Part shown: piece by piece, positions 10,491-19,678 of the stretch | Position numbering within the stretch: position 1 is the stretch's first letter | Layout of the letters: each line of letters opens with the position of its first letter | NCBI GenBank assembly: GCA_009692365.1 | Contig: SHZJ01000031.1 | Location: 1-37,500 of the forward strand | Length of the DNA stretch: 37,500 nt | Direction: 5' to 3' | Source: Gammaproteobacteria bacterium | GTDB taxonomy: Bacteria > Pseudomonadota > Gammaproteobacteria > Ga0077536 | Program-made: the position numbers and the translations under genes | The notes under the pieces: generated by a model | Seen by the model: only the letters and a program-made list of their open reading frames with translations | Database searches by the model: none | What the model was told of the DNA's origin: nothing

Positions 10491-10509
10491 GGTGGCGCTC
10501 CGTGCACGC

Positions 10510-11244
10510 TCAATTGCTTTTCTTGGCTTCGATCGCGAGCATGTTGGCATATAGCCAAAAAGCGATCAGAGAGACAAAGAAGATGATGTCGCGCAGGTCG
10601 ATGACCCCTTTCTGGATAGAGTTGAAATGCGTCAAGAAGCTGAAAGAGCCGATGACTTCCACGATAAATGGGGGCGCCCAGCCGCGGAAGAAATCCATCA
10701 CGACCGGAAATCCGCTTAAATTGAAGGCGAAACAGATCACAAAGCTGATGACAAAAGCCACGACCTGATTGCTAGTGAGCGCAGAAATGCAGGAGCCGAT
10801 GGCGAGAAATCCGCCGGCCATGAACAAGCTGCCCAAGTAACCGGCGGCGATGATCGTGTTGTCCGGTTGCCCGAGATAATTGACGCTCAGCCAGACCGGG
10901 AAGGTGAGCGCGAGCGCGATCGCCGTAAAGGCCCAGGCGGCGAGAAATTTGCCGATCACCGCTTCAAACAACGAAATTGGCAGCGTCATCAGCAGTTCCA
11001 ATGTGCCGCTTTTACGTTCCTCGGACCACAGACGCATCGAAATGGCGGGAATCAACAACATGTACAGCCACGGGTGGTAGCGGAAGAAGGGTTCGAGGTC
11101 GGCTTGGCCGCGCTCGTAAAACGAGCCGATGTAAAACGTGAACAGGCCGGTGAGAAACAGAAAAATAACGATGAACACATAGGCCACCGGCGTCGCGAAA
11201 TAGCCGCGGAACTCGCGCTGAAAAATAGTGAGCGTGCGATTCAT
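10510..11244 (-). CDS. ABC-2 type transporter permease (GldF-like)
   Basis: This 244-residue integral membrane protein has about six hydrophobic segments: VAYVFIVIFLFLTGLFTFYIG, then WLYMLLIPAISMRLWSEERKSGTLELLMTLPIS. The block MRLWSEERKSGTLELL is the cytoplasmic coupling motif of ABC-2 permeases that pairs with the ATPase. It begins MNRTLTIFQREFRGYF, as expected for this family. Its ATG overlaps the stop of the ATPase gene in an ATGA (11241-11244), and gldG follows after 19 bases. It probably forms the membrane channel of the exporter. Confidence 0.92.
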   Translation of the reverse strand: MNRTLTIFQREFRGYFATPVAYVFIVIFLFLTGLFTFYIGSFYERGQADLEPFFRYHPWLYMLLIPAISMRLWSEERKSGTLELLMTLPISLFEAVIGKFLAAWAFTAIALALTFPVWLSVNYLGQPDNTIIAAGYLGSLFMAGGFLAIGSCISALTSNQVVAFVISFVICFAFNLSGFPVVMDFFRGWAPPFIVEVIGSFSFLTHFNSIQKGVIDLRDIIFFVSLIAFWLYANMLAIEAKKSN

Positions 11245-12212
11245 GAGTGAGCCACCTCGCCGAGATCGCCGGCGGTCGTTGTGATGCTGCGGAAGACTTC
11301 ATCGAGATGGCCCGACTCCACGTACAGCTCGTCGACCTGCCAACCGTGTTGTCGCACCAGCGCTTGCACCGGCTCAAACACCCGCGCGCCATCGCGGGCT
11401 AAAACGGTGATTTGTTGCTGGCCGGCATGGGGTGGCTTGCGCTCCACGCGGGCCACCCCGGTCACCGTGCTCAGCGCCGCGGCGATCGTCGCGGCCTGCT
11501 CGCTGGCCACGCTCAGGCAGACCGCGTTATGCCAAGCCGACTTCGCCTCTAATTCAGCTGGCGTACCCAGAAATAACAGGCGGCCGCGGGCGATGATCGC
11601 CGCGCGCGTACACACCGCGTCTACTTCTTCCAAGATATGCGTGGAAATTATGATGGCTTTAGTGGGCGCCATCTCTTTGATCAATGCGCGGACTTCGTGC
11701 TTTTGATTGGGGTCGAGGCCGTCGGTGGGTTCGTCCAGAATGAGCACTTGTGGGTCGTGCAGGATGGCCTGCGCGAAACCCACCCGTCGTTTGAAACCTT
11801 TGGACAGGGTCTCGATGCTTTGCTGCAAAACCCCGCCCAAGTTGATTTTTTCAACCACTTCGCGGATGCGGCTGGCTTTGTGCTGACCCTTGAGCCCCCG
11901 GATGTCGGCGATAAAGTTCAGAAAGCTGGCCGGGGTCATTTCGCCGTAAGCCGGCGCGCCTTCGGGCAGGTAACCGATGCATTTTTTGGCGGCGAGGGGC
12001 GCGCCCGCCACATCGTGTCCGCACACGGTGACCGCACCGCCGGTGGGCGCCATGAAACCGGTGATCATTTTCATCGTAGTCGACTTGCCGGCGCCGTTAG
12101 GCCCCAGAAAACCGAGCACTTCGCCCCGCTGGATGGTCAATGAGACGCCGTCGACGGCCACTAGCGAGCCGAAGTGCTTACGCAAATCCCTGATGTCGAT
12201 CAGGTTTTCCAT
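11241..12212 (-). CDS. ABC transporter ATP-binding protein (GldA-like)
   Basis: The 323-residue cytoplasmic ATPase has a Walker A GPNGAGKST (residues 37-45), a signature LSKGFKRR (136-143), a Walker B VLILDEP (156-162) and an H-loop in ISTHILEEV. A C-terminal extension of about 100 residues after the ATPase core resembles the DUF4162-like tail of exporter ATPases. The start at 12212 is supported by AGGAA about eight bases upstream and by similarity beginning at MENLIDIRDL; the longer open frame is not supported. It is the first gene of the four-gene minus-strand operon and diverges from mnmG. Confidence 0.93.
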   Translation of the reverse strand: MENLIDIRDLRKHFGSLVAVDGVSLTIQRGEVLGFLGPNGAGKSTTMKMITGFMAPTGGAVTVCGHDVAGAPLAAKKCIGYLPEGAPAYGEMTPASFLNFIADIRGLKGQHKASRIREVVEKINLGGVLQQSIETLSKGFKRRVGFAQAILHDPQVLILDEPTDGLDPNQKHEVRALIKEMAPTKAIIISTHILEEVDAVCTRAAIIARGRLLFLGTPAELEAKSAWHNAVCLSVASEQAATIAAALSTVTGVARVERKPPHAGQQQITVLARDGARVFEPVQALVRQHGWQVDELYVESGHLDEVFRSITTTAGDLGEVAHS

Positions 12213-12490
12213 AGATAGGTTCCTTGGCGAAAAAATTTCGCGGCTACGGCGCCAGAGGCTCGAGGTTGCCGCATTCAAAGGGGGTAACCGCACCGCTGCG
12301 CTGGCGATGGCCGGTGCCCGAGCGCGCGCCACTGTTCCACAGGGCTCTTAGCCCGTCAACGTAATGAAAGACCGCGCGCGCCGGCAAAAGTTTCCGCGCT
12401 GATGTGCGCGCCGCGCTTGGGTGCGGCCGGCGATTAGGATTATTCTGCCGCATCTAGCCCACGCCTCGCACAACGGAACCCGCTCTCGCC
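12213..12490. other. Divergent intergenic region between the ABC exporter operon and mnmG
   Basis: This stretch of 278 bases should hold promoters for both directions. I see a weak candidate toward mnmG (TTGGGT at 12417 with TATTCT at 12441, spacer 18), but its match to consensus is poor. No DnaA-box cluster, parS-like palindrome, tRNA or small gene is evident. Confidence 0.4.
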
Positions 12491-14389
12491 ATGCAGCACC
12501 CCCAACATTATGACGTTATCGTGGTGGGCGGCGGCCACGCGGGCACCGAGGCTGCGCTCGCCAGCGCCCGCCTGGGGGCCCGTACCCTGCTGCTCACCCA
12601 CAGCATCGAAACCTTGGGCGCGATGTCCTGTAATCCGGCGATCGGCGGGATCGGGAAGGGGCACCTGGTGCGTGAAATCGATGCGCTGGGCGGCATCATG
12701 GGGGTGGCGGCCGACCACTGCGGCATCCATTTCCGGCGCCTCAACGCCAGCAAAGGCCCGGCAGTTCGGGCCACCCGGGCGCAGATCGACCGGGCGCTGT
12801 ATCGGGCTTTTATCCGTCAACGCCTAGAGAGTCAGGCCAATCTCGACTTATTCCAGCAGGCCGTGGACGACCTGATCCTCGAGCACGGACAGGTTACCGG
12901 GGTCCTTACCCAAATGGGTCTGCGCTTCCACGCCCAGACCGTCGTGCTGACGGTGGGGACTTTTCTCGCCGGTTTGGTCCACATCGGCGCCGCGCAGTAT
13001 CAGGCGGGGCGGGCCGGCGACCCGCCGTCCAATCGCCTGTCGGCCAGCCTACGGGCGCTGGCGCTGCCCGTTGGGCGCCTGAAAACCGGCACCCCGCCGC
13101 GCATCGACGGCAACTCCATCGATTTTTCCCGTCTGGCCAGCCAGCCCGGCGACGATCCCGCGCCAGTTTTCTCTTTTATGGGGTCGGCCGCGCAGCATCC
13201 ACAGCAGACCGTTTGTCACATCACGCATACCAACGAGCGAACGCACGCCATTATCCGGGCGGCGATCGACCGTTCGCCGATGTACAACGGGCAAATTGAA
13301 AGTACCGGGCCGCGCTATTGCCCCTCGATCGAAGACAAAGTCATGCGCTTTGCCGAGCGCACGGCGCATCAGATTTTTATCGAGCCCGAAGGCCTTTCGA
13401 CGGCAGAAATCTACCCGAACGGGATCTCCACCAGCCTGCCATTCGATGTGCAATTGGCCCTCGTGCGCTCGATCGCGGGCTTTGAGCAGGCGCTGATTAC
13501 CCGCCCGGGCTATGCCATTGAATATGATTATTTCGACCCGCGGGCCATCCATCCTTGGCTGGAGGCCCGCCAGATCCCCAACCTCTTTTTTGCGGGTCAA
13601 ATCAACGGCACGACCGGCTATGAGGAGGCCGCCGCGCAAGGCTTGGTGGCGGGCATTAACGCCGCCCTGCGTACCTTGGGGCGCCCGAATTGGTATCCGC
13701 GTCGAGATGAGGCTTATATCGGGGTGTTGATCGACGATTTGGTCACCCGCGGCACCAGCGAGCCCTATCGCATGTTCACCAGCCGCGCGGAATACCGTTT
13801 GCTTTTGCGCGAAGACAACGCCGACCTGCGGCTCACTCCCATTGGGCGTGAACTCGGACTGGTGGAAGACGCCCGCTGGCAGCACTTTGAACGCAAGCAA
13901 ACGGCCTTCCACGCCGAACGCGCCCGGCTCGCGACGCGCTGGCTGTCGCCCGACCGGCTGGACCCCACGCTCGCTACCGCCATTCTTGGCCAGCCCTTGC
14001 GTAAAGAGCAGAGCCTCGCCGACTTGTTGCGGCGGCCGGAAATGGACTATTCCACCCTGATGACCTTGCCCGACGCGGGGCCGGGGCTTGGCGATCTGGA
14101 AGTCATCGAGCAATTGGAAATCGATGCGCGCTACAGCGGTTATTTGGCCCGGCAACAGGCGGAAATCGACCGCAGCAAACGGCACGCCGATAGCACCTTC
14201 CCGGCGAATTTTGATTATCACGCGGTCTGTGGGCTGTCTAACGAACTGGTGGCCAAGCTGTCTAGCTACCGGCCCCATACGCTGGGCCAGGCGGCGCGTA
14301 TCTCAGGGGTGACGCCGGCGGCCGTAGCGCTTTTACTGGTGCACCTGAAACGGCACGCGGGCCAGCACGGGCTGCGTGATGTTGGCTGA
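12491..14389 (+). CDS. mnmG: tRNA uridine-5-carboxymethylaminomethyl modification enzyme MnmG (GidA)
   Basis: MnmG, with MnmE, installs the carboxymethylaminomethyl group on wobble uridine 34 of several tRNAs using FAD, NADH and methylene-tetrahydrofolate. The 632 residues are full length. The FAD dinucleotide fold appears as [10 protein letters not shown] (residues 10-18), and [23 protein letters not shown] is the signature region (starting near residue 46). [10 protein letters not shown] and [13 protein letters not shown] are further family motifs. The C-terminal helical domain that contacts MnmE is present. The ATG is preceded by a weak CGGAAC. MnmE is not in the window. Downstream is rsmG after 33 bases, the classical gidA-gidB order. 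Confidence 0.98.
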   Translation: MQHPQHYDVIVVGGGHAGTEAALASARLGARTLLLTHSIETLGAMSCNPAIGGIGKGHLVREIDALGGIMGVAADHCGIHFRRLNASKGPAVRATRAQIDRALYRAFIRQRLESQANLDLFQQAVDDLILEHGQVTGVLTQMGLRFHAQTVVLTVGTFLAGLVHIGAAQYQAGRAGDPPSNRLSASLRALALPVGRLKTGTPPRIDGNSIDFSRLASQPGDDPAPVFSFMGSAAQHPQQTVCHITHTNERTHAIIRAAIDRSPMYNGQIESTGPRYCPSIEDKVMRFAERTAHQIFIEPEGLSTAEIYPNGISTSLPFDVQLALVRSIAGFEQALITRPGYAIEYDYFDPRAIHPWLEARQIPNLFFAGQINGTTGYEEAAAQGLVAGINAALRTLGRPNWYPRRDEAYIGVLIDDLVTRGTSEPYRMFTSRAEYRLLLREDNADLRLTPIGRELGLVEDARWQHFERKQTAFHAERARLATRWLSPDRLDPTLATAILGQPLRKEQSLADLLRRPEMDYSTLMTLPDAGPGLGDLEVIEQLEIDARYSGYLARQQAEIDRSKRHADSTFPANFDYHAVCGLSNELVAKLSSYRPHTLGQAARISGVTPAAVALLLVHLKRHAGQHGLRDVG

Positions 14390-14422
14390 TGATGCGCGGC
14401 CGCAGGGCGGGCCCACTGCAGG

Positions 14423-15088
14423 ATGAGTGCTGGCGAGACCATCGCTGGGGTGGCCGCCGCCCTGGGACAGACCCTGGCAGCAGGAACGCTCGAGCAGCTC
14501 GCCGCCTACGCCGACCTCGTGGTCCGCTGGAACCGCCACGCGAACTTAACGGGCGCCCGGACGGCGGCGGAGTTTGCGGGTAAATTTATCGCCGATGCGC
14601 TGGCCGTTGCGCCCCACGTAGGCGGACCGTTGATCGCCGATTTGGGCAGCGGCAACGGGGTCCCCGGCGTAGTACTGGCCATCCTCAAGCCTGCCCACCA
14701 AGTAGTTCTCATCGAAGCCCGGTCGCGCCGGGCCCGTTTTCTCGAACAGGTTCGCATCGAACTGGGGCTGGCGAATATCGCGGTGGTGCACGACCGCATT
14801 GAACACTGGCAGCCGCCAACGCGGCCCGATGTGGTGGTCTGTCAGGCGGTGGGCAGCCTTGAGTTCTTGCTCCTCGCGACCGCCGCGCTGCACTCCGAGC
14901 GCTGTCAGTTGCTGGCCCTGAAAGGGCGTGCTCCCGCACTCGAGGTAGCCGCTTTGGGGGCGGCCGCGGCGGCTTGCCAAGTGCTGCGGCTGGCGGTTCC
15001 CGGCTGGCAGGAGCGCCATTTGGTGATTATCGATTGCGGCAAGCTGCCGCGACCGATTGCCGGCGCCGGGCCGGTGACGGCGGTATGA
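14423..15088 (+). CDS. rsmG: 16S rRNA (guanine(527)-N7)-methyltransferase RsmG (GidB)
   Basis: RsmG methylates N7 of G527 in 16S rRNA with S-adenosylmethionine. The 221 residues include the N-terminal YADLVVRWNRHANLTGAR block, the SAM-binding IADLGSGNGVPG (about 71-82), and LLALKGRAP near the end of the fold. The family usually shows RAFASL in the catalytic region; here the equivalent reads CQAVGSLEF, a modest divergence. It follows mnmG and precedes parA after 88 bases. A small CAGGATGAG stretch serves as ribosome-binding site. Confidence 0.93.
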   Translation: MSAGETIAGVAAALGQTLAAGTLEQLAAYADLVVRWNRHANLTGARTAAEFAGKFIADALAVAPHVGGPLIADLGSGNGVPGVVLAILKPAHQVVLIEARSRRARFLEQVRIELGLANIAVVHDRIEHWQPPTRPDVVVCQAVGSLEFLLLATAALHSERCQLLALKGRAPALEVAALGAAAAACQVLRLAVPGWQERHLVIIDCGKLPRPIAGAGPVTAV

Positions 15089-15176
15089 GCGCTTTGTGCC
15101 ATACTCGCCCACCCTCGCACTGGCGCAGGGCAAGCCCCCGCACGCCCGTCGCGGTAATCGAATATCGGCAAATACT

Positions 15177-15980
15177 ATGGCGATAATCCTCGCGGTCGCA
15201 AATCAAAAAGGTGGCGTCGGTAAGACCACCACTAGCGTCAATCTCACCGCGTCGCTGGCGGCGGCGCGGCGCCGGGTGTTGCTCGTCGATTTGGACCCGC
15301 AGGGCAATGCGACGATGGGCAGCGGAGTGGAAAAACGAACCCTTAAACTGTCTACCTACGATGTGCTCATGGGTCACGCCAGCATCGCCGAAGCCATCGT
15401 GCGCCCACCTGAAATGGCCTACGACTTACTGCCGGCCAATGGCGACCTGACCGGCGCGGAGGTAGGCTTGCTGGAGGAGCTGGCGCGCGAAATGCGCCTG
15501 AAGACGGCGCTGGAAACGGTGCGCGGCGACTACACCCATGTGCTGATCGATTGCCCGCCTTCACTGAGTATGTTGACCGTCAACGCGCTGGTGGCGGCCG
15601 ATGCGGTCGTGATCCCGACGCAGTGCGAGTACTACGCCTTGGAGGGTATTTCTGCTTTGCTCCAGACCATCGAAAAAATTCGCCGCATTCTTAATCCCAA
15701 GCTCACTATTGATGGTTTTCTCCGTACCATGTACGACCCTCGCAACAATCTGGCCACTCAAGTGTCGCAACAACTGCTCCAGCATTTTGGTGACAAGGTC
15801 TACCGCACCGTCATTCCGCGCAATGTGCGCTTAGCCGAAGCCCCCAGCCATGGCCTGCCGGCGCTGCTGTACGACAAATCATCGGCTGGAGCGTTGGCTT
15901 ATTTGGCCTTGGCCGGCGAAATGCTCAGACGCGATGAGGCCGCGCAGGCGGCGGCGGGCGGCACAGGGATGACGCCGTGA
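15177..15980 (+). CDS. parA: Chromosome partitioning ATPase ParA (Soj)
   Basis: ParA is the nucleoid-associated ATPase that moves ParB-parS complexes during chromosome segregation. The 267-residue product has the deviant Walker A KGGVGKTT (residues 11-18, with the signature Lys11), a DLDPQGN switch and the Walker B-like VLIDCPPSL. It lacks the N-terminal DNA-binding extension of plasmid ParA, so it is the chromosomal Soj type. I start at ATG 15177 because similarity begins with MAIILAVANQKGG; the frame is open upstream to 15096 without support. It overlaps parB by four bases. Confidence 0.96.
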   Translation: MAIILAVANQKGGVGKTTTSVNLTASLAAARRRVLLVDLDPQGNATMGSGVEKRTLKLSTYDVLMGHASIAEAIVRPPEMAYDLLPANGDLTGAEVGLLEELAREMRLKTALETVRGDYTHVLIDCPPSLSMLTVNALVAADAVVIPTQCEYYALEGISALLQTIEKIRRILNPKLTIDGFLRTMYDPRNNLATQVSQQLLQHFGDKVYRTVIPRNVRLAEAPSHGLPALLYDKSSAGALAYLALAGEMLRRDEAAQAAAGGTGMTP

Positions 15981-16846
15981 GCCGCAAAAAAGCGCTAGGA
16001 CGCGGGCTGGACGCTTTGCTGGGGGTGGGCCGCGATGAGCCGACTCTCGGGGCCGAGGCCGCCAACGGCGACCGCCTACTCAATATTCCTATCGATCTCA
16101 TCCAACGCGGGCGCTATCAGCCGCGCTTGGACCTCAAGCCCGAAGCACTGCAAGAACTCGCGGCCTCGATTCGCGCGCAGGGCGTGGTGCAGCCGGTGGT
16201 GGTGCGAGCGCTGCCCGACTCCTCGCGCTATGAGCTCGTGGCCGGGGAACGCCGTTGGCGTGCGGCGCAGCTTGCCGGTCTGCACGAACTGCCCGCGCTG
16301 GTTAAAACACTCTCAGATAAGGCGGTCATGAGCATTGCGCTCATTGAGAACATTCAGCGTGAGCAGCTCAATCCCATTGAGGAGGCGCTCGCGCTGCAGC
16401 GCCTGATCAACGAATTTGAAATGACCCATCAAGAGGTGGCGGACGCCATCGGACGCTCGCGCGCCGCCGTTACCAATCTTCTGCGCTTACTTGACCTCGG
16501 GGTGCAGGCGCGCGCGTTGCTGGCGGCCGGCGCGCTGGAAATGGGCCACGCCCGTGCGCTCTTGGGGCTGGCAGCCCCTGCGCAGGGCTTGCTGGCGGCG
16601 CGCGTCGCCAGTGAAGGGCTATCGGTACGCGCCACCGAAAATCTGGTGCGAGCGCTGGCAAAACCCGCCCCGACTTCACCGCCGGTGCCGCGCGCAGACC
16701 CTAATGTGGCCGAACTCGAAACCAGCCTCGCCGAGCGCTTGGGTGCTGCGGTGTCGATCCGGCCGGGGCGCGCGGGTCGGGGCACGTTGGTCATCCACTA
16801 CGGTTCGCTGGATGAACTCGATGGCATTCTCGCGCACATCCAATGA
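15977..16846 (+). CDS. parB: Chromosome partitioning protein ParB (Spo0J)
   Basis: ParB is the CTP-dependent clamp that loads at parS and recruits ParA and SMC. The 289 residues show the N-terminal ParA-activating KALGRGLDALLG, the CTP-binding GERRWRA (90-96) and ENIQREQLNPIEEA (124-137). A helix-turn-helix (about 150-170, MTHQEVADAIGRSRAAVTNLL) and a C-terminal dimerisation segment follow. Translation starts at GTG 15977, overlapping the parA stop as GTGA. No parS-like palindrome (consensus core GTTTCACGTGAAAC) was seen in the window, so its sites probably lie elsewhere near the origin. Confidence 0.96.
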   Translation: MSRKKALGRGLDALLGVGRDEPTLGAEAANGDRLLNIPIDLIQRGRYQPRLDLKPEALQELAASIRAQGVVQPVVVRALPDSSRYELVAGERRWRAAQLAGLHELPALVKTLSDKAVMSIALIENIQREQLNPIEEALALQRLINEFEMTHQEVADAIGRSRAAVTNLLRLLDLGVQARALLAAGALEMGHARALLGLAAPAQGLLAARVASEGLSVRATENLVRALAKPAPTSPPVPRADPNVAELETSLAERLGAAVSIRPGRAGRGTLVIHYGSLDELDGILAHIQ

Positions 16847-16877
16847 AGTCACGGATCCGAGGTCCAAGAGCGAAATG

Positions 16878-16898
16878 CCGTCAATTTTCAATTGACGG
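16878..16898. repeat. Perfect 9-bp inverted repeat overlapping the atp promoter -35
   Basis: The arms CCGTCAATT (16878-16886) and AATTGACGG (16890-16898) are exact reverse complements separated by TTC. The right arm contains the whole -35 hexamer TTGACG of the atp promoter. It lies 31 bases after the parB stop. It could be an operator or a parB 3' hairpin; no T-tract follows, which argues against a standard terminator. Confidence 0.6.
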
Positions 16899-16921
16899 GC
16901 CCCGCAAAAACTTCTTACAAT
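16892..16921 (+). promoter_or_regulatory. Sigma70-type promoter of the atp operon
   Basis: TTGACG (16892-16897) and TACAAT (16916-16921) are separated by 18 bases; each hexamer matches consensus at five of six positions. Transcription would start near 16928, just before atpI. This is the best promoter match I see in the window. Confidence 0.7.
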
Positions 16922-16937
16922 CCGCGCGATCACTGAA

Positions 16938-17354
16938 ATGGTGCGCTGCGGGGGCAGACCCGAGCGGCTCGTGAAGTCCGGCGCCGGCGTGTGGTTCGCA
17001 GTACTAACCAAAACCCTCGCTTTGCAGATATTCGTGGTCGGCGCGCTGGCCGGAGCCTGCGCGCTAGGCGCGAACCCCCGGGCCGGTTGGGCCTGTGTGA
17101 TGGGCGGGGCTGCCATCGCGATACCTAACTTAATGGTGGGTTGCGCGCTGCTGGTGCGCTCCCAAGCGGCGGGGCAGGTGAGCGCCGCAGCGCTCCTCGG
17201 CGCCGAAATGGGCAAGCTCCTACTGATTGGCACGGCTTTTTATCTCAGTGCCCGCGGCTTGGGGCCGAAAGGAGTCTGGCTCGCCTTCTTGGGCGGGGTG
17301 CTCGTGGCACTGAAAGCGCAATGGCTGGCACTCTGGTTCACCAGAAATTCCTGA
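16938..17354 (+). CDS. atpI: ATP synthase subunit I (AtpI)
   Basis: AtpI is a small membrane protein thought to assist assembly of the c-ring. The product (138 residues from ATG) has about four hydrophobic segments and no catalytic motif; it is recognised by position at the head of the atp operon, by size, and by the pattern of membrane helices (FVVGALAGACALGA, CVMGGAAIAIPNLMVGCALLV). The start is uncertain: the ATG lies only about ten bases after the predicted transcription start with no Shine-Dalgarno sequence, so GTG 16971 or GTG 16989, both in frame and closer to the first helix, are plausible. atpB follows after 50 bases. Confidence 0.82.
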   Translation: MVRCGGRPERLVKSGAGVWFAVLTKTLALQIFVVGALAGACALGANPRAGWACVMGGAAIAIPNLMVGCALLVRSQAAGQVSAAALLGAEMGKLLLIGTAFYLSARGLGPKGVWLAFLGGVLVALKAQWLALWFTRNS

Positions 17355-17404
17355 AGGCTTCAGGGCCTCAACCGCGCAACGGAAACGACTAGACGATATC
17401 GAGT

Positions 17405-18223
17405 ATGGCAGCAGAACACGCAGAACACGCGCTAACCCCCTCCGGCTACATCCAGCACCATCTGTCTTTCATGACGCGCTCGGTGGGGGACCACCCCTTC
17501 TTGAGTGTGAATCTCGATTCACTCACGACGTCGGTGCTGTTGGGGATCTTGGGTTTCGGGTTCATGTGGCTGGTGGTGCGTCGCGCAACTGCGGGCGTGC
17601 CCGGTAAGCGTCAAGCGGTCGTCGAAATCGCGATTGAGTTTGTGAACGACCAAGTCAAAAGCGTTTTCCACGGGAATATCGCCACCATCGCGCCGCTGGC
17701 GCTCACGGTTTTCGTGTGGGTGCTGCTGATGAACTCGATGGATTTACTGCCCATAGACCTCATGGGGCGCTACATTTACACCGGTATCTTTGGGCTCAAC
17801 GAATGGCGGCATGTGCCCACCGCCGACGTCAACACCACCTTCGCTTTGGCACTCGCGGTGTGGACGCTAATGATTTACTACACCATCAAGGTCAAGGGCC
17901 TTGGGGGTTGGATCCACGAGCTCTTCTGTTCGCCGTTTGGCAGCAATCCGCTGCTTTGGCTGCCCAATTTTCTGTTTAACCTCGTGGAATATCTGTCGAA
18001 GCCCTTGTCGCACAGTCTGCGACTCTACGGCAACATGTTCGCGGGAGAGATTATCTTTCTCCTACTCGGATTGTGGGCGGCGACCGGTTTGGTCGGCACC
18101 CTCTTCGGGGCAATCTTGTCGACCGGCTGGGCGATTTTTCACATTCTAATCGTCGCATTACAGGCCTACATCTTCATGATGCTTACCATCGTGTACGTGG
18201 CGATGGCCCACGAAAGCCACTAA
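17405..18223 (+). CDS. atpB: F0F1 ATP synthase subunit a
   Basis: Subunit a forms the proton half-channels next to the c-ring in the inner membrane. The 272-residue protein has the expected five to six membrane helices. The essential arginine is in [17 protein letters not shown] (Arg206), equivalent to E. coli Arg210. [12 protein letters not shown] and the [16 protein letters not shown] loop are typical of gammaproteobacterial AtpB. It lies between atpI and atpE in canonical order. Confidence 0.97.
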   Translation: MAAEHAEHALTPSGYIQHHLSFMTRSVGDHPFLSVNLDSLTTSVLLGILGFGFMWLVVRRATAGVPGKRQAVVEIAIEFVNDQVKSVFHGNIATIAPLALTVFVWVLLMNSMDLLPIDLMGRYIYTGIFGLNEWRHVPTADVNTTFALALAVWTLMIYYTIKVKGLGGWIHELFCSPFGSNPLLWLPNFLFNLVEYLSKPLSHSLRLYGNMFAGEIIFLLLGLWAATGLVGTLFGAILSTGWAIFHILIVALQAYIFMMLTIVYVAMAHESH

Positions 18224-18553
<330 letters not shown>

Positions 18554-18595
18554 GCTAGCGGTCAGCGCCACGCCTAGCCACGGAAAACGCTCAAC

Positions 18596-19066
18596 ATGAA
18601 TATCAACCTGACCCTTATCGCCCAGTTCCTGTGGTTCTTCGCGTTTCTTTGGTTTACCTCGAGATTTGTCTGGCCGCCCTTGATGCGCGCGATCGACGAG
18701 CGCCAGAAGAAAATCGCTGAGGGTCTGGCTGCCGCAGAAAAAGGTCAGCTGGAACTCGTGAGCGCGAAGGGGCGGGTCGATCAACTTCTCACCGGCGCCA
18801 AGCAGCAAAGCCACGAGCTATTGGCGAACGCGCAGAAGCGTGCGGACGAGATGATCGAGGCCGCCAAGGCGACGGCGAAAACCGAAGGTGAGCGGCAAAT
18901 TACCGCTGCCCGGGCCAGCATCGAGCAAGAGATTCAACAGGCTCGCGAGCAGCTTAGGGTTCAAGTTGTGCAGTTGGTGCTCACAGGCGCCGAGCAAATC
19001 CTCATGCGTGAGATCGACCCCGCGAAGCATCAGGCAGTCTTAGACAAGCTAAGCGCGCAGTTCTAA
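18596..19066 (+). CDS. atpF: F0F1 ATP synthase subunit b
   Basis: Subunit b is the peripheral stalk linking subunit a to F1. The 156 residues match E. coli in length. One N-terminal membrane helix ([20 protein letters not shown]) is followed by a long charged amphipathic helix and coiled coil, from about residue 35 to the end. It starts MNINLTLI, as in relatives. It is a single b gene with no b' partner, as expected for a proteobacterium of this type. Confidence 0.97.
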   Translation: MNINLTLIAQFLWFFAFLWFTSRFVWPPLMRAIDERQKKIAEGLAAAEKGQLELVSAKGRVDQLLTGAKQQSHELLANAQKRADEMIEAAKATAKTEGERQITAARASIEQEIQQAREQLRVQVVQLVLTGAEQILMREIDPAKHQAVLDKLSAQF

Positions 19067-19081
19067 GGCGGCGCAGCGGCT

Positions 19082-19621
19082 ATGCAAGAAAATCTGACCA
19101 TCGCTCGGCCCTACGCCCAGGCGGCTTTCGATACGGCACAAGAGGCTGGCGAAGTCGCCCAGTGGGACGCTGCCCTGCAGCTGCTCAGTCGCATCGTTCG
19201 CGACCCCGACATGCGGCGGGTAACGCTGGACCCGGGCGTCGCGCGCGAACAGATACTAGCGCTAATCTTCGCCGTCATCGGCCCCACGGTTCCGCCTGGC
19301 TTTCGCAATTTCGTGAATGTCGTCGCGCAAGCACGGCGCCTGCCGATGGTGCCGGAAATGGCCACTGTGTTCACCGCCCAGCGGGCGCGGCAAGACAACA
19401 TCGCTGACGTCGAAATCGTCACGGCCTACGAGCTGGACGCCGCTACCGAGCAACGGATCGTGCAAGCAATGCGAACGCGGCTGGGTAAGGAAATTCGAAT
19501 CTCGCAGACCATCGACGCCAATCTGATTGGTGGCGCCCGAGTCAAGGTAGGCGACCTGGTGTTTGACGCCTCCTTGAAGGGCGCGCTGAGCCAGTTGGCT
19601 AACGTATTCAATATTAAGTGA
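19082..19621 (+). CDS. atpH: F0F1 ATP synthase subunit delta
   Basis: Delta attaches the peripheral stalk to the top of the alpha3beta3 head. The 179-residue product begins with the family pattern TIARPYAQAAFDTAQ and ends with GGARVKVGDLVFDASLKGALSQLANVF, the conserved C-terminal block. Spacing of 15 bases after atpF and 57 before atpA fits the operon. Confidence 0.97.
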   Translation: MQENLTIARPYAQAAFDTAQEAGEVAQWDAALQLLSRIVRDPDMRRVTLDPGVAREQILALIFAVIGPTVPPGFRNFVNVVAQARRLPMVPEMATVFTAQRARQDNIADVEIVTAYELDAATEQRIVQAMRTRLGKEIRISQTIDANLIGGARVKVGDLVFDASLKGALSQLANVFNIK

Positions 19622-19678
19622 CCTACGAGCCCAGCCGCAGCGCGGCGTGTGCGACGCTTGAACAGACGAGGATGACCC

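Noticed and set aside
12213-12490. Possible oriC or parS in the gap before mnmG
   Set aside because: No cluster of TTATCCACA-like boxes, no GTTTCACGTGAAAC-like palindrome and no A/T-rich region; one weak TGTTCCACA match is not enough.
13049-14278. A 409-codon open frame on the minus strand opposite mnmG
   Set aside because: It is fully antisense to the conserved mnmG and shows no family features; GC-rich DNA commonly gives such open frames.
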